A stretch of DNA of 64,000 bases from Auanema rhodensis (lineage: Eukaryota > Nematoda > Chromadorea > Rhabditida > Rhabditidae): assembly GCA_964057225.1 (NCBI GenBank), contig OZ059897.1, positions 18,352,001-18,416,000 on the forward strand. The letters are read 5' to 3'. The notes under the pieces were generated by a model, which saw only the letters and a program-made list of their open reading frames with translations, made no database searches and was not told the DNA's origin. Within the stretch, counting starts at the first letter, position 1; the number at the start of each line of letters is the position of its first letter. Positions 51,501 to 64,000 of the stretch are shown piece by piece. Both the position numbers and the translations under genes were made by a program.

Positions 51501-54127
51501 ACAAAAATTAGTTATGATCGTTTGAAAAATGATGCATTAGTGTATGTTGAGTTTCCATGTACACTCAACATTGCTTCCAAAAACATTTTGACAAAAATTT
51601 TTTCGAAAAATTTCAAAATAATTTAGCAAAAAGTAGATGTTTTTAGATTCCATTTTTCAAGGCAAAGACGATAGACAATGTTATTCAACGAAAAAATTAA
51701 TTCTTCAGGGTGAAAATCGAGGATATAAGTGTGAACTTATATCAGTTGATATCTCGGTGCATTTTTAAGCTAGCGCAAATCTGATAACACAGATCGACGC
51801 AGCTTAAAAATCCGCATCGAATGCACTTTACTACATTGAGAAACGCTTGATACAAAAATTAGTTATGATCGTTTGAAAAATGATGCATTAGTGTATGTTG
51901 AGTTTCCATGTACACTCAACATTGCTTCCAAAAACATTTTGACAAAAATTTTTTCGAAAAATTTCAAAATAATTTAGCAAAAAGTAGATGTTTTTAGATT
52001 CCATTTTTCAAGGCAAAGACGATGGACAATGTTATTCAACGAAAAAATTAATTCTTCAGGGTGAAAATCGAGGATATAAGTGTGAACTTATATCAGTTGA
52101 TATCTCGGTGCATTTTTAAGCTAGCGCAAATCTGATAACACAGATCGACGCAGCTTAAAAATCCGCATCGAATGCACTTTACTACATTGAGAAACGCTTG
52201 ATACAAAAATTAGTTATGATCGTTTGAAAAATGATGCATTAGTGTATGTTGAGTTTCCATGTACACTCAACATTGCTTCCAAAAACATTTTGACAAAAAT
52301 TTTTTCGAAAAATTTCAAAATAATTTAGCAAAAAGTAGATGTTTTTAGATTCCATTTTTCAAGGCAAAGACGATGGACAATGTTATTCAACGAAAAAATT
52401 AATTCTTCAGGGTGAAAATCGAGGATATAAGTGTGAACTTATATCAGTTGATATCTCGGTGCATTTTTAAGCTAGCGCAAATCTGATAACACAGATCGAC
52501 GCAGCTTAAAAATCCGCATCGAATGCACTATACTACATTAAGAATCGCTTGATACAAAAATTAGTTATGATCGTTTGAAAAATGATGCATTAGTGTATGT
52601 TGAGTTTCCATGTACACTCAACATTGCTTCCAAAAACATTTTGACAAAAATTTTTTCGAAAAATTTCAAAAAAATTTAGCAAAAAATAGATGTTTTTAGA
52701 TTCCATTTTTCAAGGCAAAGACGATGGACAATGTTATTCAACGAAAAAATTAATTCTTCAGGGTGAAAATCGAGGATATAAGTGTGAACTTATATCAGTT
52801 GATATCTCGGTGCATTTTTAAGCTAGCGCAAATCTGATAACACAGATCGACGCAGCTTAAAAATCCGCATCGAATGCACTATACTACATTAAGAAACGCT
52901 TGATACAAAAATTAGTTATGATCGTTTGAAAAATGATGCATTAGTGTATGTTGAGTTTCCATGTACACTCAACATTGCTTCCAAAAACATTTTGACAAAA
53001 ATTTTTTCGAAAAATTTCAAAATAATTTAGCAAAAAGTAGATGTTTTTAGATTCCATTTTTCAAGGCAAAGACGATGGACAATGTTATTCAACGAAAAAT
53101 ATAATTCTTCAGGGTGAAAATCGAGGATATAAGTGTGAACCTATATCAGTTGATATCTCGGTGCATTTTTAAGCTAGCGCAAATCTGATAACACAGATCG
53201 ACGCAGCTTAAAAATCCGCATCGAATGCACTTTACTACATTGAGAAACGCTTGATACAAAAATTAGTTATGATCGTTTGAAAAATGATGCATTAGTGTAT
53301 GTTGAGTTTCCATGTACACTCAACATTGCTTCCAAAAACATTTTGACAAAAATTTTTTCGAAAAATTTCAAAATAATTTAGCAAAAAGTAGATGTTTTTA
53401 GATTCCATTTTTCAAGGCAAAGACGATGGACAATGTTATTCAACGAAAAAATTAATTCTTCAGGGTGAAAATCGAGGATATAAGTGTGAACTTATATCAG
53501 TTGATATCTCGGTGCATTTTTAAGCTAGCGCAAATCTGATAACACAGATCGACGCAGCTTAAAAATCCGCATCGAATGCACTTTACTACATTGAGAAACG
53601 CTTGATACAAAAATTAGTTATGATCGTTTGAAAAATGATGCATTAGTGTATGTTGAGTTTCCATGTACACTCAACATTGCTTCCAAAAACATTTTGACAA
53701 AAATTTTTTCGAAAAATTTCAAAATAATTTAGCAAAAAGTAGATGTTTTTAGATTCCATTTTTCAAGGCAAAGACGATGGACAATGTTATTCAACGAAAA
53801 AATTAATTCTTCAGGGTGAAAATCGAGGATATAAGTGTGAACTTATATCAGTTGATATCTCGGTGCATTTTTAAGCTAGCGCAAATCTGATAACACAGAT
53901 CGACGCAGCTTAAAAATCCGCATCGAATGCACTTTACTACATTGAGAAACGCTTGATACAAAAATTAGTTATGATCGTTTGAAAAATGATGCATTAGTGT
54001 ATGTTGAGTTTCCATGTACACTCAACATTGCTTCCAAAAACATTTTGACAAAAATTTTTTCGAAAAATTTCAAAATAATTTAGCAAAAAGTAGATGTTTT
54101 TAGATTCCATTTTTCAAGGCAAAGACG
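48512..54127 (+). repeat. Large internal duplication, copy A (16 monomers)
   Basis: Monomers 124-139 match 147-163 in order and in rare variants: TATAAGTTG in the first monomer, GGACTATG in monomer 131 against 154, and AAATATAATTC in 137 against 161. Copy A is one monomer shorter because monomer 131 stands where copy B has monomers 154 and 155. Confidence 0.85.
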
Positions 54128-56233
54128 ATGGACAATGTTATTCAACGAAAAAATTAATTCTTCAGGGTGAAAATCGAGGATATAAGTGTGAACTTATATC
54201 AGTTGATATCTCGGTGCATTTTTAAGCTAGCGCAAATCTGATAACACAGATCGACGCAGCTTAAAAATCCGCATCGAATGCACTATACTACATTAAGAAT
54301 CGCTTGATACAAAAATTAGTTATGATCGTTTGAAAAATGATGCATTAGTGTATGTTGAGTTTCCATGTACACTCAACATTGCTTCCAAAAACATTTTGAC
54401 AAAAATTTTTTCGAAAAATTTCAAAAAAATTTAGCAAAAAATAGATGTTTTTAGATTCCATTTTTCAAGGCAAAGACGATGGACAATGTTATTCAACGAA
54501 AAAATTAATTCTTCAGGGTGAAAATCGAGGATATAAGTGTGAACTTATATCAGTTGATATCTCGGTGCATTTTTAAGCTAGCGCAAATCTGATAACACAG
54601 ATCGACGCAGCTTAAAAATCCGCATCGAATGCACTATACTACATTAAGAAACGCTTGATACAAAAATTAGTTATGATCGTTTGAAAAATGATGCATTAGT
54701 GTATGTTGAGTTTCCATGTACACTCAACATTGCTTCCAAAAACATTTTGACAAAAATTTTTTCGAAAAATTTCAAAATAATTTAGCAAAAAGTAGATGTT
54801 TTTAGATTCCATTTTTCAAGGCAAAGACGATGGACAATGTTATTCAACGAAAAAATTAATTCTTCAGGGTGAAAATCGAGGATATAAGTGTGAACTTATA
54901 TCAGTTGATATCTCGGTGCATTTTTAAGCTAGCGCAAATCTGATAACACAGATCGACGCAGCTTAAAAATCCGCATCGAATGCACTATACTACATTAAAA
55001 ATCGCTTGATACAAAAATTAGTTATGATCGTTTGAAAAATGATGCATTAGTGTATGTTGAGTTTCCATGTACACTCAACATTGCTTCCAAAAACATTTTG
55101 ACAAAAATTTTTTCGAAAAATTTCAAAAAAATTTAGCAAAAAATAGATGTTTTTAGATTCCATTTTTCAAGGCAAAGACGATGGACAATGTTATTCAACG
55201 AAAAAATTAATTCTTCAGGGTGAAAATCGAGGATATAAGTGTGAACTTATATCAGTTGATATCTCGGTGCATTTTTAAGCTAGCGCAAATCTGATAACAC
55301 AGATCGACGCAGCTTAAAAATCCGCATCGAATGCACTATACTACATTAAGAAACGCTTGATACAAAAATTAGTTATGATCGTTTGAAAAATGATGCATTA
55401 GTGTATGTTGAGTTTCCATGTACACTCAACATTGCTTCCAAAAACATTTTGACAAAAATTTTTTCGAAAAATTTCAAAATAATTTAGCAAAAAGTAGATG
55501 TTTTTAGATTCCATTTTTCAAGGCAAAGACGATGGACAATGTTATTCAACGAAAAAATTAATTCTTCAGGGTGAAAATCGAGGATATAAGTGTGAACTTA
55601 TATCAGTTGATATCTCGGTGCATTTTTAAGCTAGCGCAAATCTGATAACACAGATCGACGCAGCTTAAAAATCCGCATCGAATGCACTATACTACATTAA
55701 AAATCGCTTGATACAAAAATTAGTTATGATCGTTTGAAAAATGATGCATTAGTGTATGTTGAGTTTCCATGTACACTCAACATTGCTTCCAAAAACATTT
55801 TGACAAAAATTTTTTCGAAAAATTTCAAAAAAATTTAGCAAAAAATAGATGTTTTTAGATTCCATTTTTCAAGGCAAAGACGATGGACAATGTTATTCAA
55901 CGAAAAAATTAATTCTTCAGGGTGAAAATCGAGGATATAAGTGTGAACTTATATCAGTTGATATCTCGGTGCATTTTTAAGCTAGCGCAAATCTGATAAC
56001 ACAGATCGACGCAGCTTAAAAATCCGCATCGAATGCACTATACTACATTAAGAAACGCTTGATACAAAAATTAGTTATGATCGTTTGAAAAATGATGCAT
56101 TAGTGTATGTTGAGTTTCCATGTACAATCAACATTGCTTCCAAAAACATTTTGACAAAAATTTTTTCGAAAAATTTCAAAATAATTTAGCAAAAAGTAGA
56201 TGTTTTTAGATTCCATTTTTCAAGGCAAAGACG
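54128..56233 (+). repeat. Higher-order repeat: second dimer block, three copies
   Basis: Monomers 140-145 alternate between a copy with AATCGCTTGAT and the CAAAAAAATTT/AAAAAATAG end, and an ATTAAGAAACG copy. The first dimer has ATTAAGAATC, the next two ATTAAAAATC. The block lies between the two copies of the large duplication. Confidence 0.8.
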
Positions 56234-56584
56234 ATGGAGAATGTTATTCAACGAAAAAATTAATTCTTCAGGGTGAAAATCGAGGATATAAGTGTGAACC
56301 TATATCAGTTGATATCTCGGTGCATTTTTAAGCTAGCGCAAATCTGATAACACAGATCGACGCAGCTTAAAAATCCGCATCGAATGCACTATACTACATT
56401 GAGAAACGCTTAATACAAAAATTAGTTATGATCGTTTGAAAAATGATGCATTAGTGTATGTTGAGTTTCCATGTACACTCAACATTGCTTCCAAAAACAT
56501 TTTGACAAAAATTTTTTCGAAAAATTTCAAAATAATTTAGCAAAAAGTAGATGTTTTTAGATTCCATTTTTCAAGGCAAAGACG

Positions 56585-59500
56585 ATGGACAATGTTATTC
56601 AACGAAAAAATTAATTCTTCAGGGTGAAAATCGAGGATATAAGTGTGAACTTATATAAGTTGATATCTCGGTGCATTTTTAAGCTAGCGCAAATCTGATA
56701 ACACAGATCGACGCAGCTTAAAAATCCGCATCGAATGCACTTTACTACATTGAGAAACGCTTGATACAAAAATTAGTTATGATCGTTTGAAAAATGATGC
56801 ATTAGTGTATGTTGAGTTTCCATGTACACTCAACATTGCTTCCAAAAACATTTTGACAAAAATTTTTTCGAAAAATTTCAAAATAATTTAGCAAAAAGTA
56901 GATGTTTTTAGATTCCATTTTTCAAGGCAAAGACGATAGACAATGTTATTCAACGAAAAAATTAATTCTTCAGGGTGAAAATCGAGGATATAAGTGTGAA
57001 CTTATATCAGTTGATATCTCGGTGCATTTTTAAGCTAGCGCAAATCTGATAACACAGATCGACGCAGCTTAAAAATCCGCATCGAATGCACTTTACTACA
57101 TTGAGAAACGCTTGATACAAAAATTAGTTATGATCGTTTGAAAAATGATGCATTAGTGTATGTTGAGTTTCCATGTACACTCAACATTGCTTCCAAAAAC
57201 ATTTTGACAAAAATTTTTTCGAAAAATTTCAAAATAATTTAGCAAAAAGTAGATGTTTTTAGATTCCATTTTTCAAGGCAAAGACGATGGACAATGTTAT
57301 TCAACGAAAAAATTAATTCTTCAGGGTGAAAATCGAGGATATAAGTGTGAACTTATATCAGTTGATATCTCGGTGCATTTTTAAGCTAGCGCAAATCTGA
57401 TAACACAGATCGACGCAGCTTAAAAATCCGCATCGAATGCACTTTACTACATTGAGAAACGCTTGATACAAAAATTAGTTATGATCGTTTGAAAAATGAT
57501 GCATTAGTGTATGTTGAGTTTCCATGTACACTCAACATTGCTTCCAAAAACATTTTGACAAAAATTTTTTCGAAAAATTTCAAAATAATTTAGCAAAAAG
57601 TAGATGTTTTTAGATTCCATTTTTCAAGGCAAAGACGATGGACAATGTTATTCAACGAAAAAATTAATTCTTCAGGGTGAAAATCGAGGATATAAGTGTG
57701 AACTTATATCAGTTGATATCTCGGTGCATTTTTAAGCTAGCGCAAATCTGATAACACAGATCGACGCAGCTTAAAAATCCGCATCGAATGCACTATACTA
57801 CATTAAGAATCGCTTGATACAAAAATTAGTTATGATCGTTTGAAAAATGATGCATTAGTGTATGTTGAGTTTCCATGTACACTCAACATTGCTTCCAAAA
57901 ACATTTTGACAAAAATTTTTTCGAAAAATTTCAAAAAAATTTAGCAAAAAATAGATGTTTTTAGATTCCATTTTTCAAGGCAAAGACGATGGACAATGTT
58001 ATTCAACGAAAAAATTAATTCTTCAGGGTGAAAATCGAGGATATAAGTGTGAACTTATATCAGTTGATATCTCGGTGCATTTTTAAGCTAGCGCAAATCT
58101 GATAACACAGATCGACGCAGCTTAAAAATCCGCATCGAATGCACTATACTACATTAAGAAACGCTTGATACAAAAATTAGTTATGATCGTTTGAAAAATG
58201 ATGCATTAGTGTATGTTGAGTTTCCATGTACACTCAACATTGCTTCCAAAAACATTTTGACAAAAATTTTTTCGAAAAATTTCAAAATAATTTAGCAAAA
58301 AGTAGATGTTTTTAGATTCCATTTTTCAAGGCAAAGACGATGGACAATGTTATTCAACGAAAAAATTAATTCTTCAGGGTGAAAATCGAGGATATAAGTG
58401 TGAACCTATATCAGTTGATATCTCGGTGCATTTTTAAGCTAGCGCAAATCTGATAACACAGATCGACGCAGCTTAAAAATCCGCATCGAATGCACTTTAC
58501 TACATTGAGAAACGCTTGATACAAAAATTAGTTATGATCGTTTGAAAAATGATGCATTAGTGTATGTTGAGTTTCCATGTACACTCAACATTGCTTCCAA
58601 AAACATTTTGACAAAAATTTTTTCGAAAAATTTCAAAATAATTTAGCAAAAAGTAGATGTTTTTAGATTCCATTTTTCAAGGCAAAGACGATGGACAATG
58701 TTATTCAACGAAAAAATTAATTCTTCAGGGTGAAAATCGAGGATATAAGTGTGAACTTATATCAGTTGATATCTCGGTGCATTTTTAAGCTAGCGCAAAT
58801 CTGATAACACAGATCGACGCAGCTTAAAAATCCGCATCGAATGCACTATACTACATTAAGAATCGCTTGATACAAAAATTAGTTATGATCGTTTGAAAAA
58901 TGATGCATTAGTGTATGTTGAGTTTCCATGTACACTCAACATTGCTTCCAAAAACATTTTGACAAAAATTTTTTCGAAAAATTTCAAAAAAATTTAGCAA
59001 AAAATAGATGTTTTTAGATTCCATTTTTCAAGGCAAAGACGATGGACTATGTTATTCAACGAAAAAATTAATTCTTCAGGGTGAAAATCGAGGATATAAG
59101 TGTGAACTTATATCAGTTGATATCTCGGTGCATTTTTAAGCTAGCGCAAATCTGATAACACAGATCGACGCAGCTTAAAAATCCGCATCGAATGCACTAT
59201 ACTACATTAAGAAACGCTTGATACAAAAATTAGTTATGATCGTTTGAAAAATGATGCATTAGTGTATGTTGAGTTTCCATGTACAATCAACATTGCTTCC
59301 AAAAACATTTTGACAAAAATTTTTTCGAAAAATTTCAAAATAATTTAGCAAAAAGTAGATGTTTTTAGATTCCATTTTTCAAGGCAAAGACGATGGACAA
59401 TGTTATTCAACGAAAAAATTAATTCTTCAGGGTGAAAATCGAGGATATAAGTGTGAACCTATATCAGTTGATATCTCGGTGCATTTTTAAGCTAGCGCAA

Positions 59501-62500
59501 ATCTGATAACACAGATCGACGCAGCTTAAAAATCCGCATCGAATGCACTATACTACATTGAGAAACGCTTAATACAAAAATTAGTTATGATCGTTTGAAA
59601 AATGATGCATTAGTGTATGTTGAGTTTCCATGTACACTCAACATTGCTTCCAAAAACATTTTGACAAAAATTTTTTCGAAAAATTTCAAAATAATTTAGC
59701 AAAAAGTAGATGTTTTTAGATTCCTTTTTTCAAGGCAAAGACGATGGACAATGTTATTCAACGAAAAAATTAATTCTTCAGGGTGAAAATCGAGGATATA
59801 AGTGTGAACTTATATCAGTTGATATCTCGGTGCATTTTTAAGCTAGCGCAAATCTGATAACACAGATCGACGCAGCTTAAAAATCCGCATCGAATGCACT
59901 TTACTACATTGAGAAACGCTTGATACAAAAATTAGTTATGATCGTTTGAAAAATGATGCATTAGTGTATGTTGAGTTTCCATGTACACTCAACATTGCTT
60001 CCAAAAACATTTTGACAAAAATTTTTTCGAAAAATTTCAAAATAATTTAGCAAAAAGTAGATGTTTTTAGATTCCATTTTTCAAGGCAAAGACGATAGAC
60101 AATGTTATTCAACGAAAAAATTAATTCTTCAGGGTGAAAATCGAGGATATAAGTGTGAACTTATATCAGTTGATATCTCGGTGCATTTTTAAGCTAGCGC
60201 AAATCTGATAACACAGATCGACGCAGCTTAAAAATCCGCATCGAATGCACTTTACTACATTGAGAAACGCTTGATACAAAAATTAGTTATGATCGTTTGA
60301 AAAATGATGCATTAGTGTATGTTGAGTTTCCATGTACACTCAACATTGCTTCCAAAAACATTTTGACAAAAATTTTTTCGAAAAATTTCAAAATAATTTA
60401 GCAAAAAGTAGATGTTTTTAGATTCCATTTTTCAAGGCAAAGACGATGGACAATGTTATTCAACGAAAAAATTAATTCTTCAGGGTGAAAATCGAGGATA
60501 TAAGTGTGAACTTATATCAGTTGATATCTCGGTGCATTTTTAAGCTAGCGCAAATCTGATAACACAGATCGACGCAGCTTAAAAATCCGCATCGAATGCA
60601 CTTTACTACATTGAGAAACGCTTGATACAAAAATTAGTTATGATCGTTTGAAAAATGATGCATTAGTGTATGTTGAGTTTCCATGTACACTCAACATTGC
60701 TTCCAAAAACATTTTGACAAAAATTTTTTCGAAAAATTTCAAAATAATTTAGCAAAAAGTAGATGTTTTTAGATTCCATTTTTCAAGGCAAAGACGATGG
60801 ACAATGTTATTCAACGAAAAAATTAATTCTTCAGGGTGAAAATCGAGGATATAAGTGTGAACTTATATCAGTTGATATCTCGGTGCATTTTTAAGCTAGC
60901 GCAAATCTGATAACACAGATCGACGCAGCTTAAAAATCCGCATCGAATGCACTATACTACATTAAGAATCGCTTGATACAAAAATTAGTTATGATCGTTT
61001 GAAAAATGATGCATTAGTGTATGTTGAGTTTCCATGTACACTCAACATTGCTTCCAAAAACATTTTGACAAAAATTTTTTCGAAAAATTTCAAAAAAATT
61101 TAGCAAAAAATAGATGTTTTTAGATTCCATTTTTCAAGGCAAAGACGATGGACAATGTTATTCAACGAAAAAATTAATTCTTCAGGGTGAAAATCGAGGA
61201 TATAAGTGTGAACTTATATCAGTTGATATCTCGGTGCATTTTTAAGCTAGCGCAAATCTGATAACACAGATCGACGCAGCTTAAAAATCCGCATCGAATG
61301 CACTATACTACATTAAGAAACGCTTGATACAAAAATTAGTTATGATCGTTTGAAAAATGATGCATTAGTGTATGTTGAGTTTCCATGTACACTCAACATT
61401 GCTTCCAAAAACATTTTGACAAAAATTTTTTCGAAAAATTTCAAAATAATTTAGCAAAAAGTAGATGTTTTTAGATTCCATTTTTCAAGGCAAAGACGAT
61501 GGACAATGTTATTCAACGAAAAATATAATTCTTCAGGGTGAAAATCGAGGATATAAGTGTGAACCTATATCAGTTGATATCTCGGTGCATTTTTAAGCTA
61601 GCGCAAATCTGATAACACAGATCGACGCAGCTTAAAAATCCGCATCGAATGCACTTTACTACATTGAGAAACGCTTGATACAAAAATTAGTTATGATCGT
61701 TTGAAAAATGATGCATTAGTGTATGTTGAGTTTCCATGTACACTCAACATTGCTTCCAAAAACATTTTGACAAAAATTTTTTCGAAAAATTTCAAAATAA
61801 TTTAGCAAAAAGTAGATGTTTTTAGATTCCATTTTTCAAGGCAAAGACGATGGACAATGTTATTCAACGAAAAAATTAATTCTTCAGGGTGAAAATCGAG
61901 GATATAAGTGTGAACTTATATCAGTTGATATCTCGGTGCATTTTTAAGCTAGCGCAAATCTGATAACACAGATCGACGCAGCTTAAAAATCCGCATCGAA
62001 TGCACTTTACTACATTGAGAAACGCTTGATACAAAAATTAGTTATGATCGTTTGAAAAATGATGCATTAGTGTATGTTGAGTTTCCATGTACACTCAACA
62101 TTGCTTCCAAAAACATTTTGACAAAAATTTTTTCGAAAAATTTCAAAATAATTTAGCAAAAAGTAGATGTTTTTAGATTCCATTTTTCAAGGCAAAGACG
62201 ATGGACAATGTTATTCAACGAAAAAATTAATTCTTCAGGGTGAAAATCGAGGATATAAGTGTGAACTTATATCAGTTGATATCTCGGTGCATTTTTAAGC
62301 TAGCGCAAATCTGATAACACAGATCGACGCAGCTTAAAAATCCGCATCGAATGCACTTTACTACATTGAGAAACGCTTGATACAAAAATTAGTTATGATC
62401 GTTTGAAAAATGATGCATTAGTGTATGTTGAGTTTCCATGTACACTCAACATTGCTTCCAAAAACATTTTGACAAAAATTTTTTCGAAAAATTTCAAAAT

Positions 62501-62551
62501 AATTTAGCAAAAAGTAGATGTTTTTAGATTCCATTTTTCAAGGCAAAGACG
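56585..62551 (+). repeat. Large internal duplication, copy B (17 monomers)
   Basis: Counterpart of 48512-54127 at an offset of 8073 bp (23 monomers) for the first seven copies and 24 monomers after the indel. The last part of B restarts at 62552: monomers 164-167 repeat the order and rare variants of 152-155 (CCTAT/CTTTAC, AATCGC, GGACTATG, CCTAT with TTCCTTTTTTC), a 12-monomer spacing. Confidence 0.85.
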
Positions 62552-64000
62552 ATGGACAATGTTATTCAACGAAAAAATTAATTCTTCAGGGTGAAAATCG
62601 AGGATATAAGTGTGAACCTATATCAGTTGATATCTCGGTGCATTTTTAAGCTAGCGCAAATCTGATAACACAGATCGACGCAGCTTAAAAATCCGCATCG
62701 AATGCACTTTACTACATTGAGAAACGCTTGATACAAAAATTAGTTATGATCGTTTGAAAAATGATGCATTAGTGTATGTTGAGTTTCCATGTACACTCAA
62801 CATTGCTTCCAAAAACATTTTGACAAAAATTTTTTCGAAAAATTTCAAAATAATTTAGCAAAAAGTAGATGTTTTTAGATTCCATTTTTCAAGGCAAAGA
62901 CGATGGACAATGTTATTCAACGAAAAAATTAATTCTTCAGGGTGAAAATCGAGGATATAAGTGTGAACTTATATCAGTTGATATCTCGGTGCATTTTTAA
63001 GCTAGCGCAAATCTGATAACACAGATCGACGCAGCTTAAAAATCCGCATCGAATGCACTATACTACATTAAGAATCGCTTGATACAAAAATTAGTTATGA
63101 TCGTTTGAAAAATGATGCATTAGTGTATGTTGAGTTTCCATGTACACTCAACATTGCTTCCAAAAACATTTTGACAAAAATTTTTTCGAAAAATTTCAAA
63201 AAAATTTAGCAAAAAATAGATGTTTTTAGATTCCATTTTTCAAGGCAAAGACGATGGACTATGTTATTCAACGAAAAAATTAATTCTTCAGGGTGAAAAT
63301 CGAGGATATAAGTGTGAACTTATATCAGTTGATATCTCGGTGCATTTTTAAGCTAGCGCAAATCTGATAACACAGATCGACGCAGCTTAAAAATCCGCAT
63401 CGAATGCACTATACTACATTAAGAAACGCTTGATACAAAAATTAGTTATGATCGTTTGAAAAATGATGCATTAGTGTATGTTGAGTTTCCATGTACAATC
63501 AACATTGCTTCCAAAAACATTTTGACAAAAATTTTTTCGAAAAATTTCAAAATAATTTAGCAAAAAGTAGATGTTTTTAGATTCCATTTTTCAAGGCAAA
63601 GACGATGGACAATGTTATTCAACGAAAAAATTAATTCTTCAGGGTGAAAATCGAGGATATAAGTGTGAACCTATATCAGTTGATATCTCGGTGCATTTTT
63701 AAGCTAGCGCAAATCTGATAACACAGATCGACGCAGCTTAAAAATCCGCATCGAATGCACTATACTACATTGAGAAACGCTTAATACAAAAATTAGTTAT
63801 GATCGTTTGAAAAATGATGCATTAGTGTATGTTGAGTTTCCATGTACACTCAACATTGCTTCCAAAAACATTTTGACAAAAATTTTTTCGAAAAATTTCA
63901 AAATAATTTAGCAAAAAGTAGATGTTTTTAGATTCCTTTTTTCAAGGCAAAGACGATGGACAATGTTATTCAACGAAAAAATTAATTCTTCAGGGTGAAA

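Larger units (their letters stand above)
5341..64000 (+). repeat. Satellite array, 351-bp monomer, 167 full copies plus 45 bp
   Basis: Monomers run head to tail in one orientation; taking ATGGACAATG as the start, copies begin at 5341, 5692, 6043 and so on every 351 bp. The spacing holds to 63956 apart from a 2-bp loss in monomer 92 near 37590. Copies differ at about a dozen recurrent sites: G/A at base 3, TTAATTC/TTATTTC/TCATTTC near base 27, GAGG/GAAG, CTTAT/CCTAT, CTCGG/CTGGG, AACACAG/AAGACAG, CTATAC/CTTTAC, GCTTAAT/GCTCAAT/GCTTGAT, ACTCAAC/AATCAAC and the A/T-rich end. No frame stays open across a monomer. The array extends beyond the window. Length near twice a nucleosome repeat, AT-richness and inverted repeats are typical of centromeric or pericentromeric satellites; that role is inferred. 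Confidence 0.97.

Noticed and set aside
5341..64000. CRISPR array or bacterial repeat cluster
   Set aside because: The repeat unit is a contiguous 351-bp monomer with no unique spacers, and no cas-like gene is present.
5341..64000. Tandem coding repeats or a repetitive protein gene
   Set aside because: Stops occur in all frames within each monomer, and 351-bp units with hairpins and A/T tracts look non-coding.
5341..64000. Monomer built from two diverged half-monomers of about 175 bp
   Set aside because: Comparing the halves by eye shows no consistent similarity beyond A/T-rich tracts.
5341..64000. Telomeric repeats or a CENP-B box within the array
   Set aside because: No run of TTAGG-type repeats was seen and no convincing match to the CENP-B box was noticed in the monomer.

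Overview
The window looks like eukaryotic nuclear DNA, most likely from an arthropod and probably an insect. The evidence is its AT-rich composition, a Ty3/gypsy-type retrotransposon end, LTR-like solo elements and a very large tandem satellite. Nothing bacterial is visible: no operons, no Shine-Dalgarno-led genes and no CRISPR. No gene identifies the species.

Positions 1-5340 are a mosaic of decayed mobile-element and gene fragments. From the left edge there is the C-terminal end of a Ty3/gypsy integrase (2-364), a short 3' untranslated stretch with a purine tract, and a probable 3' LTR (520-782). A 366-bp LTR-like element follows (copy 1, 1070-1435), then about 1 kb with nothing recognised. 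Next comes a small unrecognised minus-strand gene in two pieces (2824-2952 and 2419-2787), possibly separated by a 45-nt intron. After it lies a long plus-strand open frame (3276-4950) with a Thr-rich middle and a C-terminal part that may be env-like. Its 3' end is cut off by satellite DNA.

Positions 4951-64000 are one head-to-tail satellite array of a 351-bp monomer. It begins with a 24-bp monomer fragment, is interrupted once by a second copy of the 366-bp element (4975-5340, with an ATGG target duplication), and then runs without a break to the right edge as 167 full monomers plus 45 bp. The period is constant apart from one 2-bp deletion near 37590. Linked single-base variants define monomer types that are arranged in local higher-order repeats: dimers, trimers, 6/7-mers, a tandem 9-mer duplication and a block of about 5.6-6 kb present twice. 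Several hybrid monomers mark probable unequal-crossover points. Each monomer carries four clear inverted repeats.

The most interesting content is this array. It has the appearance of pericentromeric or centromeric satellite, with a visible edge where it abuts a broken gene and carries a young-looking insertion. The centromere role is inference. No coding system is seen inside the array.
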